Below, in pieces: positions 1-8,199 of a stretch of DNA of 64,000 nucleotides. The stretch comes from VXNE01 sp965248075 (GTDB taxonomy: Bacteria; Pseudomonadota; Gammaproteobacteria; Pseudomonadales; Azotimanducaceae): assembly GCA_965248075.1 (NCBI GenBank), contig CBDFIL010000003.1, positions 1,674,001-1,738,000 on the forward strand, read 5' to 3'. Position numbers and translations under genes: made by a program. The notes beneath the pieces are model-generated. The model searched no databases. It was not told the DNA's origin and saw only the letters and a list, made by a program, of their open reading frames with translations. How positions within the stretch are numbered: position 1 is the first letter of the stretch; each line of letters starts with the position of its first letter.

Positions 1-843
1 CTGGCATGGGCGGCGGGCGATTCGCAGACCCGCGGCTTTCTGATCGGGGCGACGGCCGGACGCACCACCCTGAACGGCGAAGGACTGCAACACCAGGACG
101 GACACAGTCATGTGCTCGCCTCGACCATCCCGAACTGTGTTGCCTACGATCCCTGCTACGCTTACGAACTCGCGGTCATCGTCCACGATGGTCTGCGCCG
201 CATGTACGCCGAGCGTGAGCGCGTCTTCTACTACGTCACCGTGATGAACGAGAACTATGTCCAGCCGGCCATGCCGGAGGGAGTGTCCGAGGACATCCTG
301 AAGGGCATGTACCGGTTGCGAACCTGTGGCGCGTTCGATGCCGCTCAGCCGCGACGGGTGCGCCTGCTCGGCAGCGGCGTCATCCTGCGCGAAGTGCTCG
401 AGGCCGCCGAGCGCCTGCAGACGGACTACGACGTTGCGAGCGAGGTGTGGAGCGTCACGAGCTTCTCCGAACTCGCGCGTGAGGGTGCGGACGTGGAACG
501 CTGGAACCTGCTGCATCCGGGCGAAGAGCCCCGCAGATGCCACGCAGCGTGCTGTCTCGACGGCGATGTCCCGGTGGTGGCGTCCAGCGACTACGTGCGC
601 GCGCAGGCGGAGTCGATCCGAGGGCTGTTCGACGCGCCATACCGCGTCCTCGGGACCGACGGGTTCGGCCGCAGCGACACGCGCTCCCGGTTGCGCCACT
701 TCTTCGAGGTGGACGAGAAATTCGTGACCCTCGCCGCACTCGAGCAACTCGCGAGGCGCCAGGTGATCCCCGAGGCGCGGGTGCAGGACGCCATCGACGA
801 CCTCGGTATCGACGGCGAGAAGCCGAACCCGAGGTACACGTGA
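1..843 (+). CDS. aceE: Pyruvate dehydrogenase E1 component, C-terminal part (cut by window edge)
   Basis: This is the end of the homodimeric-type pyruvate dehydrogenase E1, the thiamine-diphosphate enzyme that decarboxylates pyruvate and acetylates the lipoyl arm of E2. The frame is open from base 1 and ends at TGA 841-843, giving about 280 residues of an enzyme normally near 890. Recognisable stretches are the GATAGRTTLNGEGLQHQDGH region and VTVMNENYVQPAMP, both typical of AceE. The stop overlaps the GTG start of aceF (GTGA), so the two genes are translationally coupled as in other ace operons. The 5' part lies outside the window. Confidence 0.96.
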   Translation: MAWAAGDSQTRGFLIGATAGRTTLNGEGLQHQDGHSHVLASTIPNCVAYDPCYAYELAVIVHDGLRRMYAERERVFYYVTVMNENYVQPAMPEGVSEDILKGMYRLRTCGAFDAAQPRRVRLLGSGVILREVLEAAERLQTDYDVASEVWSVTSFSELAREGADVERWNLLHPGEEPRRCHAACCLDGDVPVVASSDYVRAQAESIRGLFDAPYRVLGTDGFGRSDTRSRLRHFFEVDEKFVTLAALEQLARRQVIPEARVQDAIDDLGIDGEKPNPRYT

Positions 844-2117
844 GCGCACAACAGGTCCTGATTCCCGACATCGGTGACGCGGAGGACGTCGAGGTCATCG
901 AACTCTGCGTCGGGCCCGGCGATACGGTCGACGTGGATGGCGCACTCATCGTCATCGAGTCCGACAAGGCATCGATGGAGGTGCCATCTCCGTTCGCCGG
1001 TACCGTTGCCGAAGTCCGGGTCGAACTCGGCGACCTCGTCAACACCGGACATGTGGTCGCCGTCCTCGAAGTGGCAGAGGAGACGTCGGACACCACGACA
1101 CCCGCGGACACCCGGATCACCGAGCGGCCCGCCCCGGAGAAAACACTACCCGCGGCGTCCCGCGCCCAGACACGGCCGCCACTCGCGACAGCCCTGCCAG
1201 CCGAGACCGTCAGTGACGGGGCGAGCGTCTATGCAGGTCCCGCCGTACGCCGCCTCGCCCGGGAACTCGGAGTGGACCTCACGCAGGTGCGCGGCTCGGG
1301 CCCCCGGGGGCGCATCGTCAAGGACGACGTCAAGGCCTTCGTGAAGGTGGCCATGACACGCGGCCCCGCGCCGGGTACCAGCGGCCTGCCCCAGGTGCCC
1401 GTCATCGATTTCGCGAAGTTCGGGCCCGTCGAAGAGGTGCCGCTCACGCGCATCCGTGCCCGGGGCGCCCGCAACCTGCACCGCAGCTGGCTCAACGTCG
1501 TCCACGTGACGCAACACGACGACGCCGACGTGACGGACCTCGAGGGCTTTCGCCGGTCGCTCGCGGACCAGGCACAGGCGCGTGGCGTCAGGCTGACGCC
1601 CCTGCCGTTCGTGATGAAGGCCTGCGCGGAGAACCTCCTTGCATTCCCCCGGCTATGCGCGTCGCTCAACGAACGCGCGGACGGCCTCGTCCTCAAGCAC
1701 TACCGCCACATCGGCTTCGCCGTCGATACCGAGGATGGCCTCGTCGTGCCGGTCGTCCGGGACGTGGACACGAAGGGCGTCTGGGCGCTCGCCGTCGAGA
1801 TCGCCGAACTCTCGGAGCGCGCCCGCGCCGGCAAGGTGACGCCGGACCAGCTCAGCGGCGGCTGTTTCACGGTGTCGAGCCTCGGCCGACAGGGCGGCAC
1901 CGGATTCACGCCCATCGTGAACGCACCGGAGGTGGCGATCCTCGGAGTGGGGCGGCTCGAGACCAGGCCCCGCTGGAACGGTGCGTCGTTCGAGCCCCGC
2001 CAGATGCTGCCGCTGTCCCTGTCGTACGACCACCGGGCCATCAACGGGGTCGAAGGCGGCAGTTTCTTGCTGGAACTGACACGCCTCCTCGGCGACATCC
2101 GACGGCTCGTCCTGTAG
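840..2117 (+). CDS. aceF: Dihydrolipoyllysine acetyltransferase, E2 of pyruvate dehydrogenase
   Basis: E2 core of the pyruvate dehydrogenase complex; it passes acetyl groups from E1 to CoA. The 425-residue protein has one lipoyl domain (about residues 4-78, lipoyl Lys43 in ESDKASMEV), an E3/E1-binding domain (about 131-167, YAGPAVRRLARELGV) and the catalytic domain, with His398 in SYDHRAING. Asn402 replaces the Asp of DHRxxDG, a change also known in Pseudomonas-type AceF. It has one lipoyl domain against three in E. coli. The GTG start at 840 overlaps the aceE stop; longer upstream readings run through aceE and are rejected. The stop TAG at 2115-2117 lies in the first bases of a dispersed repeat. 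No lpd gene follows. Confidence 0.96.
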   Translation: MSAQQVLIPDIGDAEDVEVIELCVGPGDTVDVDGALIVIESDKASMEVPSPFAGTVAEVRVELGDLVNTGHVVAVLEVAEETSDTTTPADTRITERPAPEKTLPAASRAQTRPPLATALPAETVSDGASVYAGPAVRRLARELGVDLTQVRGSGPRGRIVKDDVKAFVKVAMTRGPAPGTSGLPQVPVIDFAKFGPVEEVPLTRIRARGARNLHRSWLNVVHVTQHDDADVTDLEGFRRSLADQAQARGVRLTPLPFVMKACAENLLAFPRLCASLNERADGLVLKHYRHIGFAVDTEDGLVVPVVRDVDTKGVWALAVEIAELSERARAGKVTPDQLSGGCFTVSSLGRQGGTGFTPIVNAPEVAILGVGRLETRPRWNGASFEPRQMLPLSLSYDHRAINGVEGGSFLLELTRLLGDIRRLVL

Positions 2118-2371
2118 GGGCGACCCTTGCGATCGCCCGTGTTGGGGTCGTGCACGCATTCGGGACGGGACGCCACAAGGGCGTCCCCTACATCGCCCGT
2201 GTCGAGGTGCGGGGGTCATTCGGAACGGGACGGGACAAGCCCGTCCCCTACGGTCGCCCGCATCAAACCGGTGCAAACCCTGGGCGACGGGCATGGTAGG
2301 GGCGACGCTTGTCGTCGTCCGTGTCGCGCCGTGCACGATTCCAGAACGGGACGGGACAAGCCCGTCCCGTT
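2114..2371. repeat. Dispersed hairpin repeat, cluster 1
   Basis: Contains a head unit GTAGGGGCGACCCTTGCG (2114-2140), a second head near 2296, and three tail units (about 2162-2191, 2225-2251, 2345-2370) of the form GGGACGGGACAAGCCCGTCCC. Heads and tails each fold into short GC-rich hairpins. The cluster fills the gap between convergent aceF and the cobalamin adenosyltransferase gene, and its first TAG is the aceF stop codon. The remaining bases 2372-2497 show no gene. Confidence 0.8.
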
Positions 2372-2497
2372 GCATGGAACATAAACGTAAGCCATTGATT
2401 TAACTGGGTCACGAAAAGCGCCTCCGCGAGCCGTTAGCGCGCGTCATGCCCACCCATGTTCCTTTCCCGACAGCGCGGTGCACCGCACCGTGGACAG

Positions 2498-3043
2498 CTA
2501 CAGCGGCTCCCATAGCACTTCGGCAATGCCACGTTCCCGCGCGACGGTGCGGGCGAGCACGAAGAAGTAGTCCGACAGCCGGTTCAGGTACGCACCGACC
2601 TGGGCATCCACCAGACGGGGCAAACCCTCGGCCTCCTCCCAGAAGGCGCGTTCCGCCCGCCGCACGAGGCTGCGGGCGACGTGGGCCATCGCCACGATCT
2701 CGTCTCCGCCCGGCAGCACGAACTCCTTGAGCGGCGGCAACTGTCCGTTGAGCCGCTCCGTCTCCATCGCAACGGCGCCCGCGAGGTCGCCCCAGGGGGC
2801 CGCGGTCCCGCCCGTCGCGACCGCGGCGCCCACGTCGAACAGCCGGGACTGGATGCTCGCCAGCATCGCCCGGTGCGCTGCTGCCGCTTGGGCCGCGAAC
2901 AAGCCGATGAAGCTGTTGGCCTCGTCGAGCGTACCGATGAGCGCAAGCCGGGGGTGGTGCTTGGGATAACGCCGGCCGTCGGCCAGAGAGGTTTCTCCGC
3001 CGTCTCCGGTGCGGGTCACGACCCGGCTGATGCGGTCCGCCAT
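2498..3043 (-). CDS. pduO: PduO-type ATP:cob(I)alamin adenosyltransferase
   Basis: Makes adenosylcobalamin from ATP and cob(I)alamin. The 181-residue protein carries the family N-terminal nucleotide motif TRTGDGGETSLADGRR (about residues 9-24) and the C-terminal helix NRLSDYFFVLAR. Length fits the soluble PduO-type trimeric enzyme. The ATG at 3043 is preceded by AGGAAAGG; a longer reading to 3118 would run into the AmpG-like gene and lacks such a site. It lies 43 bp downstream of that gene on the same strand and may share its transcript. No cobalamin-dependent enzyme is present in the window to indicate the substrate pathway. Confidence 0.93.
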   Translation of the reverse strand: MADRISRVVTRTGDGGETSLADGRRYPKHHPRLALIGTLDEANSFIGLFAAQAAAAHRAMLASIQSRLFDVGAAVATGGTAAPWGDLAGAVAMETERLNGQLPPLKEFVLPGGDEIVAMAHVARSLVRRAERAFWEEAEGLPRLVDAQVGAYLNRLSDYFFVLARTVARERGIAEVLWEPL

Positions 3044-3086
3044 GGGTTCCTTTCCTGAGTGCTCGCGGCCCGTGGGTGCGCATCCA

Positions 3087-4691
3087 TCAGTTGCTCGCCG
3101 GCGCGACCGCGGCGTCATCGTCCCCGGGCCTCTCGAAACGCGCCGCCCAGACGATCAGGAAGAATACCGGAACGCCGATCGATGCGGCGCCGAGAAAGAA
3201 GGTCGAGTACCCGAACGCGTCCACCACGCCACCCGAATACCCTCCGAGGAGTTTCGGAAAGAGCGTCATCAGGGAACTCAGGATCGCGTACTGCACGGCC
3301 GTGAAGGAGATGTTCGTGAGGCTCGACAGGTACGCGACGAACGCCGCGCTCGCGAGCCCCGCTGTCAGGTTGTCCGCGCCGATCACCGCGTAGAAGAGCA
3401 GCATATCCCCCGGCGCTTCGGCCAGCGCGATGAACAGCAGGTTGGTGGCCACCGTCAGCACGGCGCCCAGCATGAGTACCCTCATGACGCCGTATTTCAG
3501 CGCCAGCGCGGCGCCCAGGAACCCGCCCAGGATGGTCATCCAGATGCCGAAGACCTTGGTCACGGTGGCGATCTCTTCCTTGCTGTAGCCCATGTCGGCA
3601 TAGAACACGTTGGCGATCACCCCGAGCACGATGTCGGATACCCGGTAGAACCCCACCAGCAGCAGGATCGGCACGACGGCGCGTCCGTAGCGGCGCACGA
3701 AGTCCGCAACCGGCGCGACGTAGGTGTCACGCAGCGTGTCGGCGCGCGCGACGCCGACCCGGACACAGGCCCGCGCCACGGCCAGCGCCGCGACCAGTGC
3801 CACCGCCAGCCGCCCCGCCTCCACGAGGAACGCCGCCACCGCCCGAAACGCCCCCAGGCGCCCGGAGGACCACGCGTGCAGCGCGGCGGCCGCATCGGCC
3901 AGCGCAACGAACACGGCCACGAAGGTCGCCACGAGGATCGCGAACAACATGAAAAAGCGCGCGTAGTCGGAGGTGCCGTGGAGCTGGCCCGAGAGGTCCC
4001 GACGAACCGGCTCGCGCACGGCGAGCGTCGTCCCGACGCCCACCAGCATCGTCCCGGCCATGCACAGATACGTCCACTTCCAGGAGTCGTACGCGTAGTT
4101 CCCGACGTCCGTGCCGAACCCTGCGGCCAGGTACAGCGCGCCCGCGCCGGCGACCAGCATCCCGCCCCGATAGCCGGCGACGTATGCGGACGCGAGCAGG
4201 GTCTGCAGGGACTCGTCGGCCACCTCGATACGATAGGCGTCGACCACGATGTCCTGCGTCGCTCCGGAGAAACCCACGGCGACGGCCGCAAACGCCATCG
4301 TGGAAAGCCCCACGGACGTACTCGGATCGCTGAACGCCATGGCGGCGATCGACGCGATGACCGCGAGTTGCGCAACCAGCAACCAACTGCGCCGCTGCCC
4401 GAGACGTCGCCCGAGCACCGGCAGGGGCAACCTGTCGATGAGCGGAGCCCAGACGAACTTGAACGAATAGCCGAGGGCCGCCCAGCTGAAGTAGGTCACC
4501 GCAGCGCGCTCGACGCCGGCTTCCCGAAGCCAGAGCGAGAGTGTCGCGAAAATGAGGAGCAGCGGGAGCCCGGACGAGAACCCGAGGAACAGGAGCGCGG
4601 CCACCCTGGGTTGCAGGAAGGCGCGCAGACCGACCGGTTCGGCAACCGTGTCCTCGGGCTCCCGCGCCGGCCGGTCGAGCGGAAGACTCAA
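3087..4691 (-). CDS. ampG: AmpG-like MFS permease (muropeptide uptake)
   Basis: A 534-residue polytopic membrane protein of the major facilitator superfamily. The N-terminus LLFLGFSSGLPLLL...LWLREAGV is characteristic of AmpG, the inner-membrane importer of GlcNAc-anhydroMurNAc peptides in cell-wall recycling. GATQDIVVDAYRIE (about residues 148-161) is also AmpG-like. It is somewhat longer than E. coli AmpG, with a long loop between the halves. The start codon appears to be TTG at 4691, overlapping the TGA of the upstream coiled-coil gene (TTGA), which implies translational coupling. The family call is firm; the muropeptide substrate is inferred from the family. Confidence 0.85.
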   Translation of the reverse strand: MSLPLDRPAREPEDTVAEPVGLRAFLQPRVAALLFLGFSSGLPLLLIFATLSLWLREAGVERAAVTYFSWAALGYSFKFVWAPLIDRLPLPVLGRRLGQRRSWLLVAQLAVIASIAAMAFSDPSTSVGLSTMAFAAVAVGFSGATQDIVVDAYRIEVADESLQTLLASAYVAGYRGGMLVAGAGALYLAAGFGTDVGNYAYDSWKWTYLCMAGTMLVGVGTTLAVREPVRRDLSGQLHGTSDYARFFMLFAILVATFVAVFVALADAAAALHAWSSGRLGAFRAVAAFLVEAGRLAVALVAALAVARACVRVGVARADTLRDTYVAPVADFVRRYGRAVVPILLLVGFYRVSDIVLGVIANVFYADMGYSKEEIATVTKVFGIWMTILGGFLGAALALKYGVMRVLMLGAVLTVATNLLFIALAEAPGDMLLFYAVIGADNLTAGLASAAFVAYLSSLTNISFTAVQYAILSSLMTLFPKLLGGYSGGVVDAFGYSTFFLGAASIGVPVFFLIVWAARFERPGDDDAAVAPASN

Positions 4692-5290
4692 GCGGCGACT
4701 GGGCCGGGGTGGCCGGGGAAACGCCCTGGCACGGCCAAGTGTCCGTCGGCGCCCGCGGGGGCCTCAAACACGGAACCCACGGGCGTTCGTTCGTTGCCGC
4801 CCTCGCGCACAGCCGCTGGAACGCTTGTCCGCTTCTTCTGTCCGCGCGGCAATTCGTCCGCCAGACGCGATGTGACTTCCTGCAGCCGCGCGGTATCCGC
4901 CTTGAGCTGTCCCACATCTTCGCGTAGCGCGCCTACCTCCCGGCGGATGCCATCCATCTCGGTACGCAGGTTCCCGGCGAGGTCGGCCATCTCGGTACGC
5001 AGACTCCCGGCGAGGTCCCGCATCTCGGTACGCAGGCCCTGCGCGAGGCCGTGCATCTCGGTACGAACCCCCTGCACCTGCTCGTGCATCTCGCCACGCG
5101 TATCGATCAACTCACCGTGCAGCGCCCTGAGGTCGGCACGCAAGCTCGTATACCCGGTCAACATCAGCGCCGCGAGCCCTGCGCCGACCCCGAGTATGGA
5201 GATCGTCTCGGTCGTCATGCGCCGTTGCGTGGGCCGCCCGATCCCGCTCTCCACCTGCTCCGGGCCGCGCGCAGCGAGCTCGCCGCTCAT
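4688..5290 (-). CDS. Membrane-anchored coiled-coil protein with 11-residue repeats
   Basis: Not recognised as a named family. The 200-residue protein has one hydrophobic segment (about residues 28-45, ISILGVGAGLAALMLTGY) followed by a long coiled coil containing tandem 11-residue units of the form LRTEMxDLAGx, then a basic, proline/glycine-rich tail. This is the layout of a signal-anchor protein with an elongated coiled-coil domain. ATG 5290 is chosen because AGGGAGA precedes it; an upstream ATG at 5356 lacks a site. Its stop overlaps the start of the AmpG-like gene, so the two are probably co-translated, but no functional link is known. Confidence 0.7.
   Translation of the reverse strand: MSGELAARGPEQVESGIGRPTQRRMTTETISILGVGAGLAALMLTGYTSLRADLRALHGELIDTRGEMHEQVQGVRTEMHGLAQGLRTEMRDLAGSLRTEMADLAGNLRTEMDGIRREVGALREDVGQLKADTARLQEVTSRLADELPRGQKKRTSVPAAVREGGNERTPVGSVFEAPAGADGHLAVPGRFPGHPGPVAA
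4955..5119 (-). repeat. 33-bp in-frame tandem repeat inside coiled-coil gene
   Basis: The plus-strand word CATCTCGGTACG starts at 4955, 4988, 5021 and 5054, with a variant (CATCTCGCCACG) at 5087. Spacing is exactly 33 bp. Each unit encodes 11 residues, so copy-number change would keep the reading frame and lengthen the coiled coil. Confidence 0.9.
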
Positions 5291-5422
5291 GTCGTCTCCC
5301 TGGCTCTTCGCCTGCCTCTGTGATCGAGGAGAAAATAGCGCATGCCGTGCTGCCAACGTGTGAGCCTCATCCTACTTCGTGCGTGGGCCAGTGTCCTCTC
5401 CCGCAAGCCTCCACCGGGACCG

Positions 5423-5746
5423 TCAGGGACGCCACCCGAAACGCCGAAGGTCCACCCGTCCGTTGCCGAAGGCCACCCCCTCCGCCTCGAGGAGCGCCTT
5501 CTGACGCGCCGCTCCCGTCCCGGGGATGGAGATCTTGCCCGCCGCATTGATCACCCGATGCCACGGCAGGCGGGTGCCGTGGGGCAGCTGCGACATCGCC
5601 CGGCCGACGCGCCGCGCGCCGCGCGGCAATCCCGCGAGCGCCGCCACCTGGCCGTAGGTGGCCACCGTGCCGCGGGGGATCGCCGCCACGACCACCCAGA
5701 TGCGCTCGCGCGCCCCGGCGGAGGCATCTGACTCGGTCTGGTGCAA
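5423..5746 (-). CDS. Alkyltransferase-like protein (ATL), MGMT fold
   Basis: MGMT DNA-binding domain of about 107 residues in which the methyl-acceptor cysteine of the PCHR motif is replaced by Trp (LPWHRVINAAGKIS). This is the hallmark of ATL proteins, which bind O6-alkylguanine, cannot repair it themselves, and hand the lesion to nucleotide excision repair. VVAAIPRGTVATYGQVA and GLPRGARRVGRAM are the usual flanking motifs. The start is uncertain: TTG 5746 gives a family-typical length without a convincing ribosome site, and the frame stays open to 5938, across the groES promoter. It is divergent from groES. Confidence 0.82.
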   Translation of the reverse strand: MHQTESDASAGARERIWVVVAAIPRGTVATYGQVAALAGLPRGARRVGRAMSQLPHGTRLPWHRVINAAGKISIPGTGAARQKALLEAEGVAFGNGRVDLRRFGWRP

Positions 5747-5803
5747 GGGGCCGGTCCTGGCAGCGGTCGGGGCAAGCAATTGCGCGGCGCGCCCGACAGG
5801 GGG

Positions 5804-5832
5804 CTTGAATATCGAAAACGCGCCCCTATGAT
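5804..5832 (+). promoter_or_regulatory. groESL promoter, sigma32-like / sigma70-like
   Basis: CTTGAAT at 5804-5810 and CCCCTATGAT at 5823-5832 resemble a sigma32 -35/-10 pair with a slightly short spacer. The same bases read as TTGAAT-16-TATGAT for sigma70. The position immediately upstream of CIRCE and about 140 bp from groES supports a heat-shock promoter. Confidence 0.6.
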
Positions 5833-5847
5833 ATGCGCTCCCTCCTG

Positions 5848-5874
5848 TTAGCACTCTCACACATAGAGTGCCAA
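5848..5874 (+). promoter_or_regulatory. CIRCE operator (HrcA binding site)
   Basis: TTAGCACTC-N9-GAGTGCCAA matches the CIRCE consensus TTAGCACTC-N9-GAGTGCTAA except for one base. It lies just downstream of the -10 region, where HrcA bound with GroEL help would block transcription of groESL. HrcA itself is not in the window. Confidence 0.93.
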
Positions 5875-5972
5875 GCGTTCGGGGGAGTGGATCGAGAACG
5901 TGTCCGCCGCAAGGCAGCGGCACGCCAAAACGGGGCAATCGCCATTACAAGCAAATGGGAGACATCTGGGAC

Positions 5973-6263
5973 ATGAACATTCGACCTCTACACGACCGCG
6001 TCGTCGTGCGGCGGCTGGACGAAGAGACGTTGTCCGCCGGCGGGATCGTGCTGCCGGATTCGGCATCGGAGAAGCCGTCGCAGGGTGAAGTGCTCGCCGT
6101 CGGGCCTGGCAGGGTACTCGACAACGGCAAGCTGCACGAACCGCACGTCAAGGCGGGCGACAAGGTCATCTTCGGCCAGTACGGCGGGAGCACCGTCAAG
6201 CTCGACGGAGAGGAACTGCTGATCCTCTCGGAGAACGAGATCTTCGGCGTGATCGAAGGCTAG
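5973..6263 (+). CDS. groES: Co-chaperonin GroES (Hsp10)
   Basis: The 96-residue heptameric lid of the GroEL chaperonin. It begins MNIRPLHDRVVVRR, has the mobile-loop region (about residues 16-32, ETLSAGGIVLPDSASEK) and ends with the conserved VIFGQYGGSTVKLDGEE / ILSENEIFGVIE region. ATG 5973 is preceded by GGGAGA about 10 bases upstream; an ATG at 5955 would add six residues not seen in the family. It is expressed from the CIRCE promoter with groEL 130 bp downstream. Confidence 0.97.
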   Translation: MNIRPLHDRVVVRRLDEETLSAGGIVLPDSASEKPSQGEVLAVGPGRVLDNGKLHEPHVKAGDKVIFGQYGGSTVKLDGEELLILSENEIFGVIEG

Positions 6264-6393
6264 ATGCGTCGCCTTTCGGTGACGCACTCGAGTCGCTGCG
6301 CGACCCGGAGCCGTCCCACCGGAACTCGACTCATTTTTCGACGCCAACGCTGCCCGGAAGATGCAGCGGGCAAAGACAGAGAGGAACAACACA

Positions 6394-8028
6394 ATGAGCG
6401 CGAAGGAAGTTTATTTTGCAGACGATGCTCGAAGCCGCATGCTCGCAGGGGTCAACCTCCTCTCGAACGCGGTGAAGGTGACGCTGGGGCCCAAGGGCCG
6501 CAACGTCATTCTCGACAAGTCGTTCGGTGCGCCGACCGTCACCAAGGACGGCGTTTCCGTGGCCAAGGAAATCGAGCTGAAGGACAAGTTCGAGAATATG
6601 GGCGCACAGATGGTCAAGGAGGTCGCGAGCCAGACCTCCGATGAGGCCGGTGACGGCACGACCACCGCGACGGTACTGGCGCAGTCCATCCTGACGGAAG
6701 GACTGAAATCGGTGGCCGCGGGCATGAACCCCATGGACCTCAAGCGCGGCATCGACAAGGCGGTCATCGCCGCGGTCGGTTTCGTCAAGGACATGGCGAC
6801 CCCCTGCGAGGACTCCAAGTCCATCGCCCAGGTCGGCACCGTATCGGCCAACAATGACACCGCCGTCGGCCAGATCATCGCCGAAGCGATGGAGAAGGTG
6901 GGCAAGGAAGGCGTCATCACGGTCGAGGAAGGCAGCGGCCTCGAGAACGAACTCGAAGTCGTGGAGGGCATGCAGTTCGACCGTGGCTATCTGTCGCCCT
7001 ACTTCATCAACAACCAGGACTCGATGTCCGCCGAGCTCGAGGATCCCTACGTCCTCCTGTGCGACAAGAAGATCTCGAACATCCGCGACATGCTGCCGGT
7101 GCTCGAGAACGTCGCCAAGGCCGGCAAGCCGCTCATGGTGATCGCCGAAGACATCGAAGGCGAAGCCCTTGCGACGCTGGTCGTGAACAACATGCGCGGC
7201 ATCGTCAAGATCGCCGCCGCCAAGGCCCCCGGCTTCGGCGACCGGCGCAAGGCGATGCTCCAGGATATCGCCATCCTGACGGGCGCGACGGTGATCTCAG
7301 AGGAAGTCGGCCTGACCCTCGAAGGCGCTTCCCTCGACGATCTCGGCAACGCCAAGCGCATCTCCTGCACCAAGGAAAACACGACAATCATCGACGGCGC
7401 CGGCGCCAAGGGCGACATCGAAGGCCGCATCAGGCAGATCCGCCAGGAGATCGAGGACACCTCCTCGGACTACGACCGCGAGAAGCTGCAGGAGCGGCTG
7501 GCGAAGCTCGCCGGCGGCGTGGCCGTCATCAAGGTGGGTGCCCCGACGGAAGTCGAGATGAAGGAGAAGAAGGCCCGCGTCGAAGACGCCCTGCACTCCA
7601 CCCGCGCCGCGGTCGAGGAAGGCATCGTGGCGGGCGGCGGCGTGGCCCTCGTGCGGGCGCTCGAGAAGCTCGACGACCTCGGCGGCGACAACGAAGACCA
7701 GAACGTCGGCATCGCCATCGCCAAGCGTGCCCTGGCCTCGCCGCTGCGCCAGATCGCGGAGAACGCGGGCGCAGAAGGCTCGGTGGTCCTCGACAAGGTC
7801 CGCGGGCTGCCCGAGAACCACGGCTTCAACGGAGCGACGGGCGAGTACGGCGACATGATCGCGATGGGCATTCCGGACCCGGCGAAGGTCGTCCGCACCG
7901 CCCTGCAGGCGGCCGCGTCCGTGGCGGGTCTGATGATCACCACCGAGGCCATGGTGGCCGAGGCGCCGGACGACAGTCCAGCGGGTCCTCCCGGCGGCGG
8001 CATGCCCGACATGGGCGGCATGATGTAG
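6394..8028 (+). CDS. groEL: Chaperonin GroEL (Hsp60)
   Basis: The 544-residue ATP-driven folding chamber. Diagnostic segments are LGPKGRNVILDKSFG (about 31-45), the ATP-site motif GDGTTTATVLAQSI (about 86-99), the hinge and apical-domain sequences, and a C-terminal Gly/Met tail (GGGMPDMGGMM). ATG 6394 follows AGAGAGGA at good spacing; the frame extends upstream but lacks homology there. It forms an operon with groES and ends at a strong terminator (8118-8143). Confidence 0.98.
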   Translation: MSAKEVYFADDARSRMLAGVNLLSNAVKVTLGPKGRNVILDKSFGAPTVTKDGVSVAKEIELKDKFENMGAQMVKEVASQTSDEAGDGTTTATVLAQSILTEGLKSVAAGMNPMDLKRGIDKAVIAAVGFVKDMATPCEDSKSIAQVGTVSANNDTAVGQIIAEAMEKVGKEGVITVEEGSGLENELEVVEGMQFDRGYLSPYFINNQDSMSAELEDPYVLLCDKKISNIRDMLPVLENVAKAGKPLMVIAEDIEGEALATLVVNNMRGIVKIAAAKAPGFGDRRKAMLQDIAILTGATVISEEVGLTLEGASLDDLGNAKRISCTKENTTIIDGAGAKGDIEGRIRQIRQEIEDTSSDYDREKLQERLAKLAGGVAVIKVGAPTEVEMKEKKARVEDALHSTRAAVEEGIVAGGGVALVRALEKLDDLGGDNEDQNVGIAIAKRALASPLRQIAENAGAEGSVVLDKVRGLPENHGFNGATGEYGDMIAMGIPDPAKVVRTALQAAASVAGLMITTEAMVAEAPDDSPAGPPGGGMPDMGGMM

Positions 8029-8117
8029 CACCCCGAGGCCAATGGCCCTTCGTGCGCGGGGAGGTACCCCCCCTCGCGCACCGCCTCCTTCATGCGAGGG
8101 GGTATCCCCCCTTCCCG

Positions 8118-8143
8118 AAACCCCGCCTCGTGCGGGGTTTTTT
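8118..8143 (+). terminator. Rho-independent terminator of groESL
   Basis: AAACCCCGC-CTCGT-GCGGGGTTTTTT forms a 6-7 bp GC stem followed by a run of T. Upstream, 8052-8115 holds further imperfect GC-rich palindromes (GTGCGCGGGG...CTCGCGCAC) that could extend the structure. Confidence 0.92.
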
Positions 8144-8199
8144 CTGCCCGCGCGGGACAGTATGATCGAAGCCACTATGGGATAGGTGGGGTACCTGCA

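Noticed and set aside
2031..2048. AceF catalytic Asp replaced by Asn as an inactivating change
   Set aside because: DHRxxNG variants occur in functional Pseudomonas-type AceF, so it is not evidence of loss of function.
2114..2371. CRISPR array
   Set aside because: The repeats are palindromic, irregularly spaced, and lack uniform spacers; they match the dispersed hairpin family elsewhere in the window.
3009..5363. 784-codon plus-strand frame
   Set aside because: It is antisense to the AmpG-like and coiled-coil genes; charged low-complexity translation typical of a shadow.
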